Source: Globisporangium splendens
Lineage: Eukaryota; Oomycota; Peronosporomycetes; Pythiales; Pythiaceae
Direction of reading: 5' to 3'
Assembly: GCA_006386115.1 (NCBI GenBank)
Contig: VFIW01000006.1
Coordinates: forward strand, 1,012,706-1,076,705
Length of the DNA: 64,000 bases
In this document: one piece after another, positions 33,051-43,345 of the stretch
Position numbering within the stretch: the stretch's first letter is position 1
Layout of the letters: every line of letters starts with the position of its first letter
Notes under the pieces: generated by a model
The model's input: only the letters and a program-made list of their open reading frames with translations
Database searches by the model: none
What the model was told of the DNA's origin: nothing
Program-made: the position numbers and the translations under genes

Positions 33051-33950
33051 ATGCGAATCGCAGCAGACACCAGCGCCAGCAAATATGAAACCGCGGGGAT
33101 GAAGAGAAGCCTCACCGGGTCGGCGACGCTGGGGATGTGGCTCAAGGCGCCGCAGCAACTCCAGGATGACGATGAACCGAGTGCCAGTGACCACAGTACT
33201 CCTAGGAATACGCCAAAGTCAGCACAACGCAACGCCGCCGTCACTATCCACCGATGTCCGGAACCTGAATGCGGCCGCGCGTTCAACCGCAAGTACACGC
33301 TCGTGGAGCACATGAAGACCCACACAGGGGAGCGACCGCACGTGTGCCCTGTGCGAACGTGTGGGAAGCGCTTCAGCACCTCCGGCAACCTCTCACGCCA
33401 CAAGCGCCTGCATGGGTTCATCCAGCCGCTCGATTGTCCCGTTGAAGGGTGCAACTGCACGTTTCCGAGCGACAACAAGCTGGAAAAGCACATGAAGTTC
33501 CACTTGGGAAGTCCCGTACATGTCTGCAAAATAGACTACTGCGGCAAGACTTTCAGTACGATGGGCAATCTGAATCGCCATCTCAAGAATCACCACTCGG
33601 ATCACTGCAGTGCGATGGCCAACAGCGAGAATGATGAAGCAGAAGGGCGTTTCGTAGATGCGCGAGAACCATCCAACAAGAAACAGCGTGGGTCAGCGTC
33701 AGCAGGTGCAGTATTAAAGCGAGAGCATGATAGCAGAGTTCGAATACCCTCAACACTGGCAGCGCCTCTGCCCGCGAACGTTGACCCCGTGGACGTTATG
33801 GCATCCATTCTGAGTGAAGAAGTCGAGGGAAAGGGCGAAGAAGCAGCCGAAAGCGAAGACGCATCGTCCCCAGACGGTCGTGCGAAAAGCCGACGAACCA
33901 TCCTCGACGACATCATTAGTTTCCACGTGAACCACTTTGGTCCATGCTGA
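33051..33950 (+). CDS. C2H2 zinc-finger protein, four fingers (299 aa), cluster member 1
   Basis: The ATG at 33051 is the first in frame. Four TFIIIA-type fingers (C-x4-C...H-x3-H) start near residue 69 and are joined by H-x-G-x-x-x-x-x linkers. Helix contact residues match the rest of the cluster: R-K-Y-T-L-V-E, T-S-G-N-L-S-R, S-D-N-K-L-E-K, T-M-G-N-L-N-R. A basic linker follows, then an acidic tail with a weak version of the cluster's helical motif (P-V-D-V-M-A-S-I-L-S-E-E), and the end box D-D-I-I-S-F-H-V-N-H-F shared with members 2 and 3. It is probably a nuclear DNA-binding regulator; targets unknown. Confidence 0.92.
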   Translation: MRIAADTSASKYETAGMKRSLTGSATLGMWLKAPQQLQDDDEPSASDHSTPRNTPKSAQRNAAVTIHRCPEPECGRAFNRKYTLVEHMKTHTGERPHVCPVRTCGKRFSTSGNLSRHKRLHGFIQPLDCPVEGCNCTFPSDNKLEKHMKFHLGSPVHVCKIDYCGKTFSTMGNLNRHLKNHHSDHCSAMANSENDEAEGRFVDAREPSNKKQRGSASAGAVLKREHDSRVRIPSTLAAPLPANVDPVDVMASILSEEVEGKGEEAAESEDASSPDGRAKSRRTILDDIISFHVNHFGPC

Positions 33951-34703
33951 ACGGTATTACTGTCGCGTATACGAAAGAAATGATACTCATATTTAATGAA
34001 CTACATGCTAAAGCAAGTCTCGCATCGTTTTTCCACACGTGCGTGCCTTCGATTGGCCGCAGCTACTGCAAGCACCTCTTCATTTTCTTCGCATGGCCAT
34101 CTTGCCTCGTGCAACGCGGTACAACTGTCATCACCATGGAGAGAGTTCAGGGGGGAATATGCATATTTGATTAGCAGTATGAAACACAACTCACGCGCCA
34201 CGATGCTCCAAAGGCACAAGGCTCCCAGCTTTGTCCAATGCATAGTTCACAGAGTATCTCTCCAATTTGAAAAACGACAATTCCATTGTGGATCTCCTTT
34301 AGGCAAAAGAAGCGTCCTCCTCATGGACAGTTGGGTGCACATTATGACATCACCGTCATGACGTTTGTGATTCGCCATTCTTTCGACTGTGTGCGTTGAC
34401 TGTGTAAATCCCACGAATTGATGCACGCTCAGCTTTTGTTTAGGTGATCGATCGCAGATGAGAGACGAAGATTCTGGGTGCGTGTTGGTCATCACCAATT
34501 CCATTACCAGTGCATCCACTTTCCAAGCTGTTCGCAGATTAGTCCATGCACACAGAATGGCGGGAAATCGATTTGAACGTTCGGGAACGATGGTGTCACA
34601 AGTTCATTTGCATATAGCTTATATTAAAGTGTTGCTTTTCTTGCAAGCTTGTTGCTTTCTCCCTGCCTTGCTCTTCCAACTTACTTACATCGACACATAC
34701 CCA
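33951..34703. other. convergent spacer between zinc-finger members 1 and 2
   Basis: This is about 750 bases between two convergent stop codons. It contains small unsupported frames only and is AT-richer than the genes. I see nothing else. Confidence 0.5.
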
Positions 34704-35693
34704 TCAGCATTGGAAATTGGTCACGTGGAAGTTGATCATCTCGTCGAGCAGGCTCCCGGGAGGCAGGCGTGGGGATGGTGCCGCATTTAGTGTGTCGTGA
34801 GCAGTGGCACTCTGAGAACCATTCCTCGAAGACGTTGGCGCTTCTTCGTCGAAAATGGTCGCTAGAGAGTCCAGCAACGCGTCCGAGTTCCATGGACGCT
34901 CCAGCGGACTTACCTCAGCAGGATACGATGGGTTAATTCTTTGCAATGTCGTGGCGGATGAGAATCCACCAGCGTCAGTGCCGACGTGGTTGTTGCTGGT
35001 CGCGGCAAACTCGGACTTCTTGGCGATGCGCTTCTGCTTGCTTCGAAAGTCGTCTGCCGCAGTGGGGCTCTGGAAGTGCGGGTGGTAAACTGAGCCATCG
35101 CTGCTGCCTGTAAAGCTGCCTCGGCTGTTCTCGTCCTCATTTTCCGTGTCTTGATGCTGGTGCTTGATGTGGCGGTTCAGGTTCCCCATCGTACTGAACG
35201 TCTTGCCGCACGTTCCAATCGTGCACACATGGACGGGACTACCCATGTGATACTTCATGTGCTTCTCAAGCTTGTTGTTGCTTGCGAACGTGCTGGGGCA
35301 TCCATCCACAGGACACTCGAGCGGTTTGATGAAGCCGTGGAGTCGCTTGTGGCGCGACAGATTGCCCGACGTACTGAAGCGCTTACGACACCCAGCTGCT
35401 GGGCACACATGCGGTTTCTCGCCTGTGTGGGTCTTCATGTGCTCGATCAACGTGTATCGGCGGTTAAACTTCCGGAAGCAGCCGTGCTCGGGACAATGGA
35501 ACATCTGTGAAGGATTCGACATTGACGACTGTGCAGTATACGCCAATGGCGACCCAGACGAGTACGAAGCGAATGGCTCTGAGACTGGGAGGATTGGAGC
35601 GACGCGCAAGTCGTGTGTTGACATGTCGAATGCCCAGAACTTGGCGCGCGCCTTGGGGTTGTGAAATACCATCTCGCTGTCATTCATAAACAT
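34704..35693 (-). CDS. C2H2 zinc-finger protein, four fingers (329 aa), cluster member 2
   Basis: The start is ATG 35693 (or the second Met, 35687), about 50 bases after a strong core promoter. Upstream in-frame codons belong to the 5' UTR. The four fingers have contact helices R-R-Y-T-L-I-E, T-S-G-N-L-S-R, S-N-N-K-L-E-K and T-M-G-N-L-N-R. The fingers are followed by a Ser/acidic linker with Q-S-P-T-A-A-D-D-F, the C-terminal motif P-W-N-S-D-A-L-L-D-S-L-A-T-I-F-D-E-E, and an end box L-L-D-E-M-I-N-F-H-V-T-N-F. It is transcribed towards member 1. Likely a transcription regulator. Confidence 0.92.
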   Translation of the reverse strand: MFMNDSEMVFHNPKARAKFWAFDMSTHDLRVAPILPVSEPFASYSSGSPLAYTAQSSMSNPSQMFHCPEHGCFRKFNRRYTLIEHMKTHTGEKPHVCPAAGCRKRFSTSGNLSRHKRLHGFIKPLECPVDGCPSTFASNNKLEKHMKYHMGSPVHVCTIGTCGKTFSTMGNLNRHIKHQHQDTENEDENSRGSFTGSSDGSVYHPHFQSPTAADDFRSKQKRIAKKSEFAATSNNHVGTDAGGFSSATTLQRINPSYPAEVSPLERPWNSDALLDSLATIFDEEAPTSSRNGSQSATAHDTLNAAPSPRLPPGSLLDEMINFHVTNFQC

Positions 35694-35741
35694 GCTCCAA
35701 TTCTTGTCTTCCGTCCTTTCTTCCTGTGCGTTCGGCAAGAG

Positions 35742-35757
35742 AAATTGAGAAGTGAGT
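35742..35757 (-). promoter_or_regulatory. oomycete Inr/FPR core promoter, zinc-finger member 2
   Basis: On the minus strand this reads ACTCACTTCTCAATTT, 14 of 16 matches to GCTCATTYYNCAWTTT, with the Inr (TCACTTC) fully matching YCAYTYY. It lies 49-64 bases upstream of the chosen ATG, which supports that start over the longer open frame. Confidence 0.75.
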
Positions 35758-36172
35758 GGGATGGAAGAAAGCAAATTGGCAAAGACGAGAAACCTCACCG
35801 GGGGAGAAACGTGCGCATACCTGGACGAAGGTGCGAATTCGCCAATTGATCGAAAGAGGAACGGTCGTTTTGAACTCCTGAGGTGGGGAGGGGGACGTGG
35901 TGTAGTCGGCAGTGTCGAGGACTCCAAAATGCCAACGAGCAGACACAACGCAGCTAGATTTTTCTTGTTTAGGATCAGACCTCCGATGTGCTGGTGTTAC
36001 TCAATTGGGACTCAAATGATAAGGCTGGACAGGGCGTTCGCCGACTTGATCAAACGAACGATGAGGCACTGAGGTAGGTGCGAGATTCTGAACCAACTGA
36101 ATACTGATCTCCGTATACTCCGTCGACCGACCACAGCCGGTAGATCGTAAGACACCGAGAGAAGAGGATTAT

Positions 36173-37690
36173 GGCCACCTCAACCACTCATCCACAAGCA
36201 CAGAAGAAACACATCGTCTCGCCTCATTTTACAGAGGGAGACCGCCGTTTTCCGCTCTTAAAATGAAGCCCATGAAGGCCAATCCCCAGCAACGAAGTAT
36301 CTTTTGGAGGAAGCCAAGGTTCCGCTCTTGGATAGAGATCAGGAGGTGCACCGTGAGTAACGCCAGCAGGGCTGACTATCGAAACTCCCGCCTCCGCCAG
36401 CTGTCACTTGCGTTTGGCCGTAATCGTGTCCACAAAAACGCTGACTCCGTGGACAGAGAGCGGACGTGAGTCCAACATGCAGACAACTGTGTTGAACGTC
36501 AACGAAGGAAAACCTGCTACAAGACGACATTAAGAATGGGATTTTCTAAAATCGAATGAATATTTTGACAAGATCGAGGCTATGCGTATTAGTTTGTAAT
36601 TCCGTAAAACAACACTTGAAAGAAATCTCAGAATATCAATGCTAGTGCGTACGTGCGAACCACCAACACGCTTGCTCAGCTGGTTGGTCACACGCAAGCG
36701 CGGTGAATGGAGCTCCAGCAGCATGCCTGTTGTCCTCGAACGAGCCGGATGCAGACGCTTCTGCAACAGCGGGTCGAAGGGCAGATTCGCGAGACCTCGT
36801 TAGGCACAGCCGATCAGAAAATCAGCGCCTGTTTGAGTCCTACTACAGAAGTGCAACCTTTCGACGCGTAAGCAGCGCGCAACTTCAACAGCGTATGCGT
36901 GTGTTGATGCCCACCGAAGGGCGGACGTTTCTGCAGACAAATGCACGACGTCGCCTCTGCTTGGTCCCGTGAGTGACCAAATCGTCCCACCGTCTCCCCC
37001 TTGTGTCATACATTTCGACATCAGGAGCAGCTCACGAGAGTGGTCCCAGCAGAGAAGTGGACACGAAAACGAAAGCCATTACGTCCCCACCTGTAGCTGC
37101 AGCGCTGACCCTCGTCTCTGCTGCACACTGAATACCTTCTGGGTTCTCGATTTTTCTTCCGCCCTGTAGTCCGACCAGAGGTGCGGGACAACTTGGAAAC
37201 GCCTGGGAACGGCCATGGATCCTGATTGCCGAGTCGCCACGTATACGTTATACGATGGAATCCATTATAAGCTACTACTGCGCAGTTTTTTTGCAGCATA
37301 CAGCGATGGAGAAGCGGCTTGTCTGTAGACAGCGAGGACCGGCAATCGCAAGCGCATTGTGCACATCGAAACAACGGTAACTGATTTCCAGGTCGTTTAC
37401 TTTTGCTTCAGAAGGATTCCATACCACCGCGTGAGCTAATACTCTCAGGTTCTATTCTTCCTGGGGGGATTCATTGACCTAGGTTCTGCCGACAGCATGA
37501 GGCATTTGAGAAGGTTCTTCCACCTGCCGCCTTGTCGCCGTCGCAACTGCACGGTGTTTGGAACGCTTGCTGTCGTGCCGCAAGCGCGAATACGTCAATG
37601 ATTTCTCTACTGTTTGCTCCGACACGATGGGTCTACCTGGGGGAGAAATACTCGCTCTTTGAGCGGATTGCGCTGTGGCTACAGTAAAGA
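36173..37690 (+). pseudogene. possible broken multi-exon gene, unrecognised
   Basis: Several coding-like stretches on the plus strand are bounded by good splice signals but do not join into one frame. They are: M-A-T-S-T-T-H-P-Q-A-Q from 36173; A-T-K-Y-L-L-E-E-A-K-V-P-L-L-D-R-D near 36300 ending at C|GTGAGT; E-N-Q-R-L-F-E-S-Y-Y-R-S-A-T-F-R-R near 36820-36870 ending at |GTAAGC; a stretch near 37170-37330; and S-P-S-Q-L-H-G-V-W-N-A-C-C-R near 37540 ending at a stop about 37685. The Glu/Leu/Arg composition of the middle part faintly recalls oomycete basic-zipper proteins. I cannot name it, and a decayed or error-broken gene is the best reading. Confidence 0.3.
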
Positions 37691-37699
37691 CGGCTGCAA

Positions 37700-38688
37700 T
37701 TTGAACGCTACAGTGCACATTTTTCTCACATTGAACACAAATAATCACCTGTCAGAGGTAATATGACTAATTTTGAGGCGTTGCACGAGAGACAGCAGAG
37801 TGAGAAAATTGAAAATATGAAATATGAGAGAACGCAGTGTGGAGGTGAGCCCCTGTTGTGCAGTAGTCAGCGCTCACGGAAACCAGTCTGAGACTGAATC
37901 GCAGGTGGACAGCGTTGCGCTCTTCTCTCGCCCCACGGTGTCATACGCGCCTTTTTCGGCACGCGTACTGTCTATTGGAGTCACGTGACACTGCGCACAA
38001 CCGAAAGGATCCGTGCACCCCTCACACACACACACACTGCAAAGCACATTGCTGCGACGCGTGCAAATTGTGTATCGTGTGTTGGGATGCGTTGATGCAA
38101 ATCGTACGCCGCACTCATCCGCGAACTCAACAGCAGCAGATCTCGCGTGAAGGTTCCCTTGCTGCTAATGCAAATCAAACGCTGTGCCAGGATACGATTT
38201 GCGCTTAATCGTCTTGTCTTGTTCGCGTGCTTGAGCCTGCGTCGGATACGGACGGCATTCCAGCGGTGGTCGCGGTGCATTCCCATTCTTGTTTCTAGGT
38301 GCGCCTTGGGGAAGAGGCACTCTGACGACGCGACGACGATGCGCAACACTCGGTCCACTCGTGTCGTCAAGAGAGTGCAGTCGTTCTAAAACTGTAGTAC
38401 AGTTGTAGCGTAAGCATCGAACAGAACCGGGGCAAACGACCCGTTTCTGTGCGTGTCTTGACCTCGTGACGAGAGATCACAAGGGACAGAGACGGTGCGC
38501 CCACGTGTTACACCCCTCTCTCCCCCTCCCCACTCCTTCCATGGTCTCAGGAGCTACAGTGCAATCGGCCACCGAGCAGTTTTCGCGTTGCGTGCATTCC
38601 AGATCATTCGTTAATCGGCGGCGAACGAATACAGCAACTCTAATCCGTGCTCTCTGCAGGCAGCTTCGAGCCGCAATACCAGCTTCAC
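37700..38688. other. spacer upstream of zinc-finger member 3
   Basis: This is about 1 kb with no supported gene. A possible splice acceptor (CTCTGCAG) lies at 38651-38658, just before the next gene, so its 5' UTR may be spliced. Open frames on both strands look random. Confidence 0.45.
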
Positions 38689-39579
38689 ATGGCACAATTC
38701 ACGCCCGAGGCGTCCATGGAGACGCCGCTCGCCACCACGGGATCGTTCCAGGACTTGCTCCTCGTTGACCAAAACAACCAGGAAGCGGTGGTGCACATGT
38801 GTCCGGATCCAGAGTGCGGCCGACAGTTTAGCCGCAAGTACACCCTCACGGAGCACATGAAGACCCACACAGGTGAGAAACCTCATGTGTGCCCCGTGCG
38901 CACTTGCAACAAGCGCTTCAGCACGTCCGGCAACTTGGCACGTCACAAGCGTCTCCATGGCTTCATCCAGCCGCTCGAATGTCCCGTGGAAGGCTGCGTT
39001 TGCACGTTCCCGAGCGACAACAAGCTCGAAAAGCACATGAAATTCCACTACGGCGGACCCGTGCATGTGTGCATCGTACTTGGATGCGGCAAGACGTTCA
39101 GCACGACTGGCAACCTCAACCGCCACATGAAAAACCAGCACCCCGATGTGCACAACCCGAATACGACCCCGACAGCCAAGAGACCGGCGAAGAAGAGCCC
39201 TACGAGCGCTGGAGAATGGTCGCCAGACTCCAGTGGAGGCGAGCATAATGACGACGACGAACGGGAGATGCCGAAATGGTCGACTGCTGCGGCTTTGCAT
39301 AGAACAACCGAATTAAGGAGCATGGAGAGATCGGACGTGGAATGGAGCGATAAAGGTGCGAATGACGACGATGACGACACGTCTACACCAGATATCCTCG
39401 ACTCACTGTCCTCGTTGCTCGAAGATACTGACATCACAAACGCGAAAACGGACTCGAGCAATGCTGCAAACGCCTCGAGAGATTCGTTTGCAGGAGAAAC
39501 GGCCAACAAGTCTCCAAATCTCTTTGACGACATCATTCGCTTCCACGTCCAAGATCTTGGCTTCGAACCAGCCAATTGA
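38689..39579 (+). CDS. C2H2 zinc-finger protein, four fingers (296 aa), cluster member 3
   Basis: The ATG at 38689 is the first in frame. A short N-terminus holds M-E-T-P-L. The fingers have contact helices R-K-Y-T-L-T-E, T-S-G-N-L-A-R, S-D-N-K-L-E-K and T-T-G-N-L-N-R. A basic patch (K-R-P-A-K-K) follows, probably a nuclear localisation signal. Next come S-A-G-E-W-S-P, a run of Asp, the helical motif P-D-I-L-D-S-L-S-S-L-L-E-D and the end box L-F-D-D-I-I-R-F-H-V-Q-D. The last box groups it with members 1 and 2. Confidence 0.92.
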   Translation: MAQFTPEASMETPLATTGSFQDLLLVDQNNQEAVVHMCPDPECGRQFSRKYTLTEHMKTHTGEKPHVCPVRTCNKRFSTSGNLARHKRLHGFIQPLECPVEGCVCTFPSDNKLEKHMKFHYGGPVHVCIVLGCGKTFSTTGNLNRHMKNQHPDVHNPNTTPTAKRPAKKSPTSAGEWSPDSSGGEHNDDDEREMPKWSTAAALHRTTELRSMERSDVEWSDKGANDDDDDTSTPDILDSLSSLLEDTDITNAKTDSSNAANASRDSFAGETANKSPNLFDDIIRFHVQDLGFEPAN

Positions 39580-40369
39580 GACGATACGGTTCATGCAGAT
39601 GAGGGACTTGGTCGTCTTGTCAATGAGTCAGTCAACTACTACTTCCTATGAAGTACAAACGTAATTTAAACGCCATAGAAATGCAACGCGGCAAATAACA
39701 ACAATACGATCGAGCGTACACAACTTCCGTTTCTTGCAACAAAGAAAATCTTTGCTTATTTTGGTTTGAGCTGGAAACTGATGTTGGGTTTCAGGTCAGT
39801 GTGTGTTCGGGGCTAAGTTGTGGCTTCGCCAAACGCGGAACTTTAACTGCACGGCCATGGCAACCTGGTGAATCATGTAGCCGACAAAGGCACACGAAAG
39901 ACAATCATTTATCGTTGGATGTGGACAAGGAGCTTGCAAGTCTGGCAACCGATTCGCGTCATTTTCCAGGACCCACAAAGTTGAAGTCCAGCAGCGGCAC
40001 AATTAATGCGCATGCTTTCTGTATATCTATGAGCGCACGCAAAGTAAATTCCTTTCTTTTTCTTTGAACGGACACATCATTTGATGTCCCCAACTGTGTG
40101 ATTCCGTCCATGGCCATAAACATATATTGAGGCGATCGAAACAAGCTGTTAGTGACGCCAGCTTCCACCAGGCAGCGAAGCGAATGGTGGACACCGCCAG
40201 ATGGCTACCTCTCTACGCCAATGTCTCAGGACGATCCGAGGTTTTGCTTCGTGGGTGCTTTGAGCAACGGCCAATACGACCAGCTGGTGTCCCGCATTGC
40301 TTGCTTGTCAGCTTGTCGCCAACACTGACATCCTCCAGCACGCGGCTTGTTCCACAGCTCTATCCCAGG
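39580..40369. other. spacer between zinc-finger member 3 and the pseudogene
   Basis: This is about 790 bases without a supported feature. It is AT-rich at 39660-39780. No core promoter match is seen near the pseudogene. Confidence 0.5.
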
Positions 40370-40739
40370 CATGTTTGTTTTCCCAGAGGTTGAGTGCACC
40401 TGACGATTCACCCACAAGTACACGCTAGAGGAACACATGAAGGCTCACATGGACGAGCGCCACACCCGTCAAGACCTGTACCAAGAGCTTCAGCACATCT
40501 GGCAACCTCTCGCGTCACAAGCGCCTCCACGGATACATTGAGCCACTGCGTTGCCAGTCGAAGGCTGTGTTTGCACGTTTCCAAGCAGCAAGAAACTCGA
40601 AAAGCACATGAGGTTTCATTGCGCAAACGACGTCAAAGTGTGTCTCGTAGCAGGATGTGGCAAGACGTTCAGTACGACGGGAAACTGCAGCATCTACAAT
40701 CATGTGGATAGTGAGCGCAAATTTCAACCCGATCTTTAA
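40370..40739 (+). pseudogene. zinc-finger pseudogene (cluster member 4)
   Basis: This is a clear relic of a four-finger gene. The finger-1 sequence E-C-T-*-R-F-T-H-K-Y-T-L-E-E-H has TGA where paralogs have an Arg codon. A deletion removes the first Cys region of finger 2 and shifts the frame. A one-base deletion before finger 3 shifts it again. Finger 3 (V-C-T-F-P-S-S-K-K-L-E-K-H) and the start of finger 4 remain readable, and the rest after G-N-C-S is lost. Its closest relatives are the members at 43346-50379. Confidence 0.9.
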
Positions 40740-43278
40740 AACAGACTTCACTGCAGTCGTGCCAGAAGTTGCTGGGTTGGCGCCAGACGCTTGCGTCAAC
40801 AAAGGTTCCGCTGACTGGAAGTCAAGATGAACCTCATCATTCGTCGCAGGGACGCCCAACGAGGCATTGGTTTGGCTCTAAAGCCCTGCATCGGGGCTCC
40901 CATTCTCGGGAGTGGTGTTTGATCCCTGATCGCCACTCATGCTGTTCTTGGGGATGGCTCTTGCGCTCCTTCACCAGTCGGTGTACCGAAGACCAGCATG
41001 AGACAATGAAGGTTTGGTGGTCGTAGACAAATACTTGTGCTTTTGCGTGCAAACGAACAAGTGAGGCATCTCGAACGACAAGTGATGCGAGTAGCTTTGG
41101 TGGTACAGGCACCTCGAGTGCTGGATCCGCTCACGCGATCAGAGTGGAGAAGTTGCCCACGCGAAAGGTATTTCCATGGCAGGGATGATTGGTTTTCTTA
41201 CACCCCAGATACAAATTAAAAGTGACAAGAAGAAATCTGCGATCATTTGTCCATACCGCCAGGATGAGAGAATACCAAAGTAGCGTCGCGCGCCAAAATG
41301 CCGAAGCTGGGGTGCGCGCAACTGCTCTGAAAAGCACCCCAAACATTTGCGAGCAGTATCTTGATAGAGATAGATAACGGCAATCTGGTCGTTGTCACGC
41401 ATGTTAGCGTGCCATTTGGGACGGGCGAACGCAACGAAAAGGATGAAGAAAGTCGTTATCTTCAGTCTTGGAATCTCCCTTCCCTCGACCTCCTACGACG
41501 ATCAAGTCCAACGTCAGCACGTCCCGAGAGAGGGCACCCGTCTCTGTACATGTACTCTTCGGGGGTGCATGCTGCTGGGGTGCTAATTTTTGTTTCAAGA
41601 GGTGAGCTTATCCCAATCAACGATGGAAATGAACTCTAGTATCTTTGAAGTCAGGTCCTCGTTTTTGAACTCCATCTTATCTTGAGAACAGCAGACTCAC
41701 TCGTGTGTACAGTTTGTTCATTCGAAATCGGGGCTAGCGATGGATCATGAGCACTTGTGGATTAATGAAGTCGGACATCTTGTTCGCTTTAGACGTAGCA
41801 TATATACCTCGCTAAGCGCCTTCCTTGCAATCGCGCTAGACCGCCCAATGCCGCGATCTGCTCTTTCGACCGAGCATCGTGGAGGCACTTGATGTCTGGC
41901 CATACGTTGGTTTCAAAAAAGTGTGCTCCTACAACCAAGAACAAACGCATGGAGGAGTATAAAAAGAAGAATACAGAATTAAAAACCGAGCTTTGAAAAG
42001 AGGAAAAGACAAATTGTGCCGACTTACCATGAGAAGCTTTACCTTTTCTCGCGCATTTCTGGGAAACGGGGCGTGCACACTGTTGCGAAAACAAGTCTGG
42101 GACGACACAATCAAACCAAACGATACAGTAGAAGTACCAGAATCGTCTTCCACCTCATGCTGGAAACACAAAAGATCGATAAGCCCACGTCAGAAGTCAT
42201 GGCAACAAGCGCTTCTGCTAGGCTAGAAAGCATCCCAACGAGCGTGTATTTGTACTGCTCTCGAAAAGGTTCGCGAACGTACTCGTCGTCATGCTCGACA
42301 TCACAACCGCTATCACTGTCGTCGCATGAGGGCTCATAGTTCGTCTCGCTTGTTGTGTTAATGAACACTAAAGCAACCACCAGCACAGGTTTCCTATACC
42401 CGTGTTGGTTGGGTGCTCCTACCAACTGATGGGGACCAGCTATTTCTCATATTCCACCAGCCATCAGAAAAAAGGCTCCGGACGCATCCAACTGTTTTTA
42501 TCTACTCGAAATTATGAAAACACATTGTTGTTGCTCAATTTTAAGGAAATATCAGCCCGTGATCAAAAGGCAGTCAATACTAAGTAGCACCCGGTCGTCG
42601 AGAGTAGGTGGAGGGAGACAGCGCGTTTCACGTCGGGAATCCGGTGCGTAGTCACCAACGCAAGAGGAATCGATGTTGAACGTGGTTGGCCTCATTGGCG
42701 GCAAGATTCTTTGCGGGAAAAGGAAACCTAACATCCTTTCAAAATCGATAAGAGATTATTGTTTAATGAAGGGTTGTGTGAGACGAGCTGTCATCTTGCT
42801 TTGTGGAGTTAAAGAATCCCCGTCTTATGCCGAGAAATTCTTTTGCGTGCTCTAAGAACTCCAACGCACGTCAGCAGTGCTGAATTCACGCACATTTACA
42901 CAACCTCTTATTATTTCCTGTGCGGGTTCCGGCATCGTATCACTGACAGTGGTGCTGATCTGGACGTCATGCGTTCGAAAGCTCGGTGCGTCGAGGTGAG
43001 AAACGGATCTTCACCCACGCAGGCGCTTTGTAAACGTCAAATCCAATCAGCACACAAAGTCCTTGTCTTTTTGGGTCTTCACGAACTCACATGGAGTCAC
43101 ACGTTGCAGAACCCAGAACTGATGACGGCCACATGAGCAGGTTCAGCAACTGACTCGAGCCTGGACAAAGGTGAACACACACCATCATTCCGTATTTTGT
43201 GCGCAGAAAAAGGCCACCGGCAACTCAGTCAGGTGGTCGGTGCTCATGATGACCAACGCTGCGTCCAAAGCAACAAAA
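40740..43278. other. gene-poor spacer
   Basis: This is about 2.5 kb, the longest stretch without a supported gene. The best candidate is the minus-strand open stretch 42111-42425, listed separately. Other frames (for example 41131-41402 minus) have no feature. AT-rich segments lie around 41940-42000 and 42470-42560. Confidence 0.45.
42111..42425 (-). CDS. unrecognised open stretch with a hydrophobic segment (about 104 codons)
   Basis: Codon composition looks real: a hydrophobic segment V-L-V-V-A-L-V-F-I is followed by an acidic, Cys-containing stretch (D-D-S-D-S-G-C-D-V-E-H-D-D-E-Y) and a helical part (L-S-S-L-A-E-A-L-V-A). There is no ATG in frame at the 5' end (it opens with TTG). The frame could continue through a possible splice acceptor at TTTCCAG into H-E-V-E-D-D-S-G. 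It could be a small membrane or secreted protein, or an exon relic. I cannot assign it, and it could be chance. Confidence 0.25.
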   Translation of the reverse strand: MVGAPNQHGYRKPVLVVALVFINTTSETNYEPSCDDSDSGCDVEHDDEYVREPFREQYKYTLVGMLSSLAEALVAMTSDVGLSIFCVSSMRWKTILVLLLYRLV

Positions 43279-43294
43279 GCTCATTTGCAAATTC
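43279..43294 (+). promoter_or_regulatory. core-promoter-like element, zinc-finger member 5
   Basis: GCTCATTTGCAAATTC matches the oomycete core promoter at 13 of 16 positions (full Inr start, imperfect FPR) and contains the palindrome ATTTGCAAAT. It lies 52-67 bases before the ATG at 43346, the same place as in members 6 and 7. Confidence 0.65.
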
Positions 43295-43345
43295 ATACGC
43301 TTGGGCCACTCAGACATCTCGTCCAAAGAAAAGCAACAGGCAATC

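Noticed and set aside
40394..40711. 105-codon frame across the zinc-finger pseudogene, and similar out-of-frame readings at 43443 and 48695
   Set aside because: These are off-frame translations of finger-coding DNA and share similarity only because the genes do.
42111..42425. Secreted RXLR or Crinkler effector reading of the small hydrophobic frame
   Set aside because: No R-x-L-R or L-F-L-A-K motif, no in-frame ATG and no clear signal peptide cleavage site.
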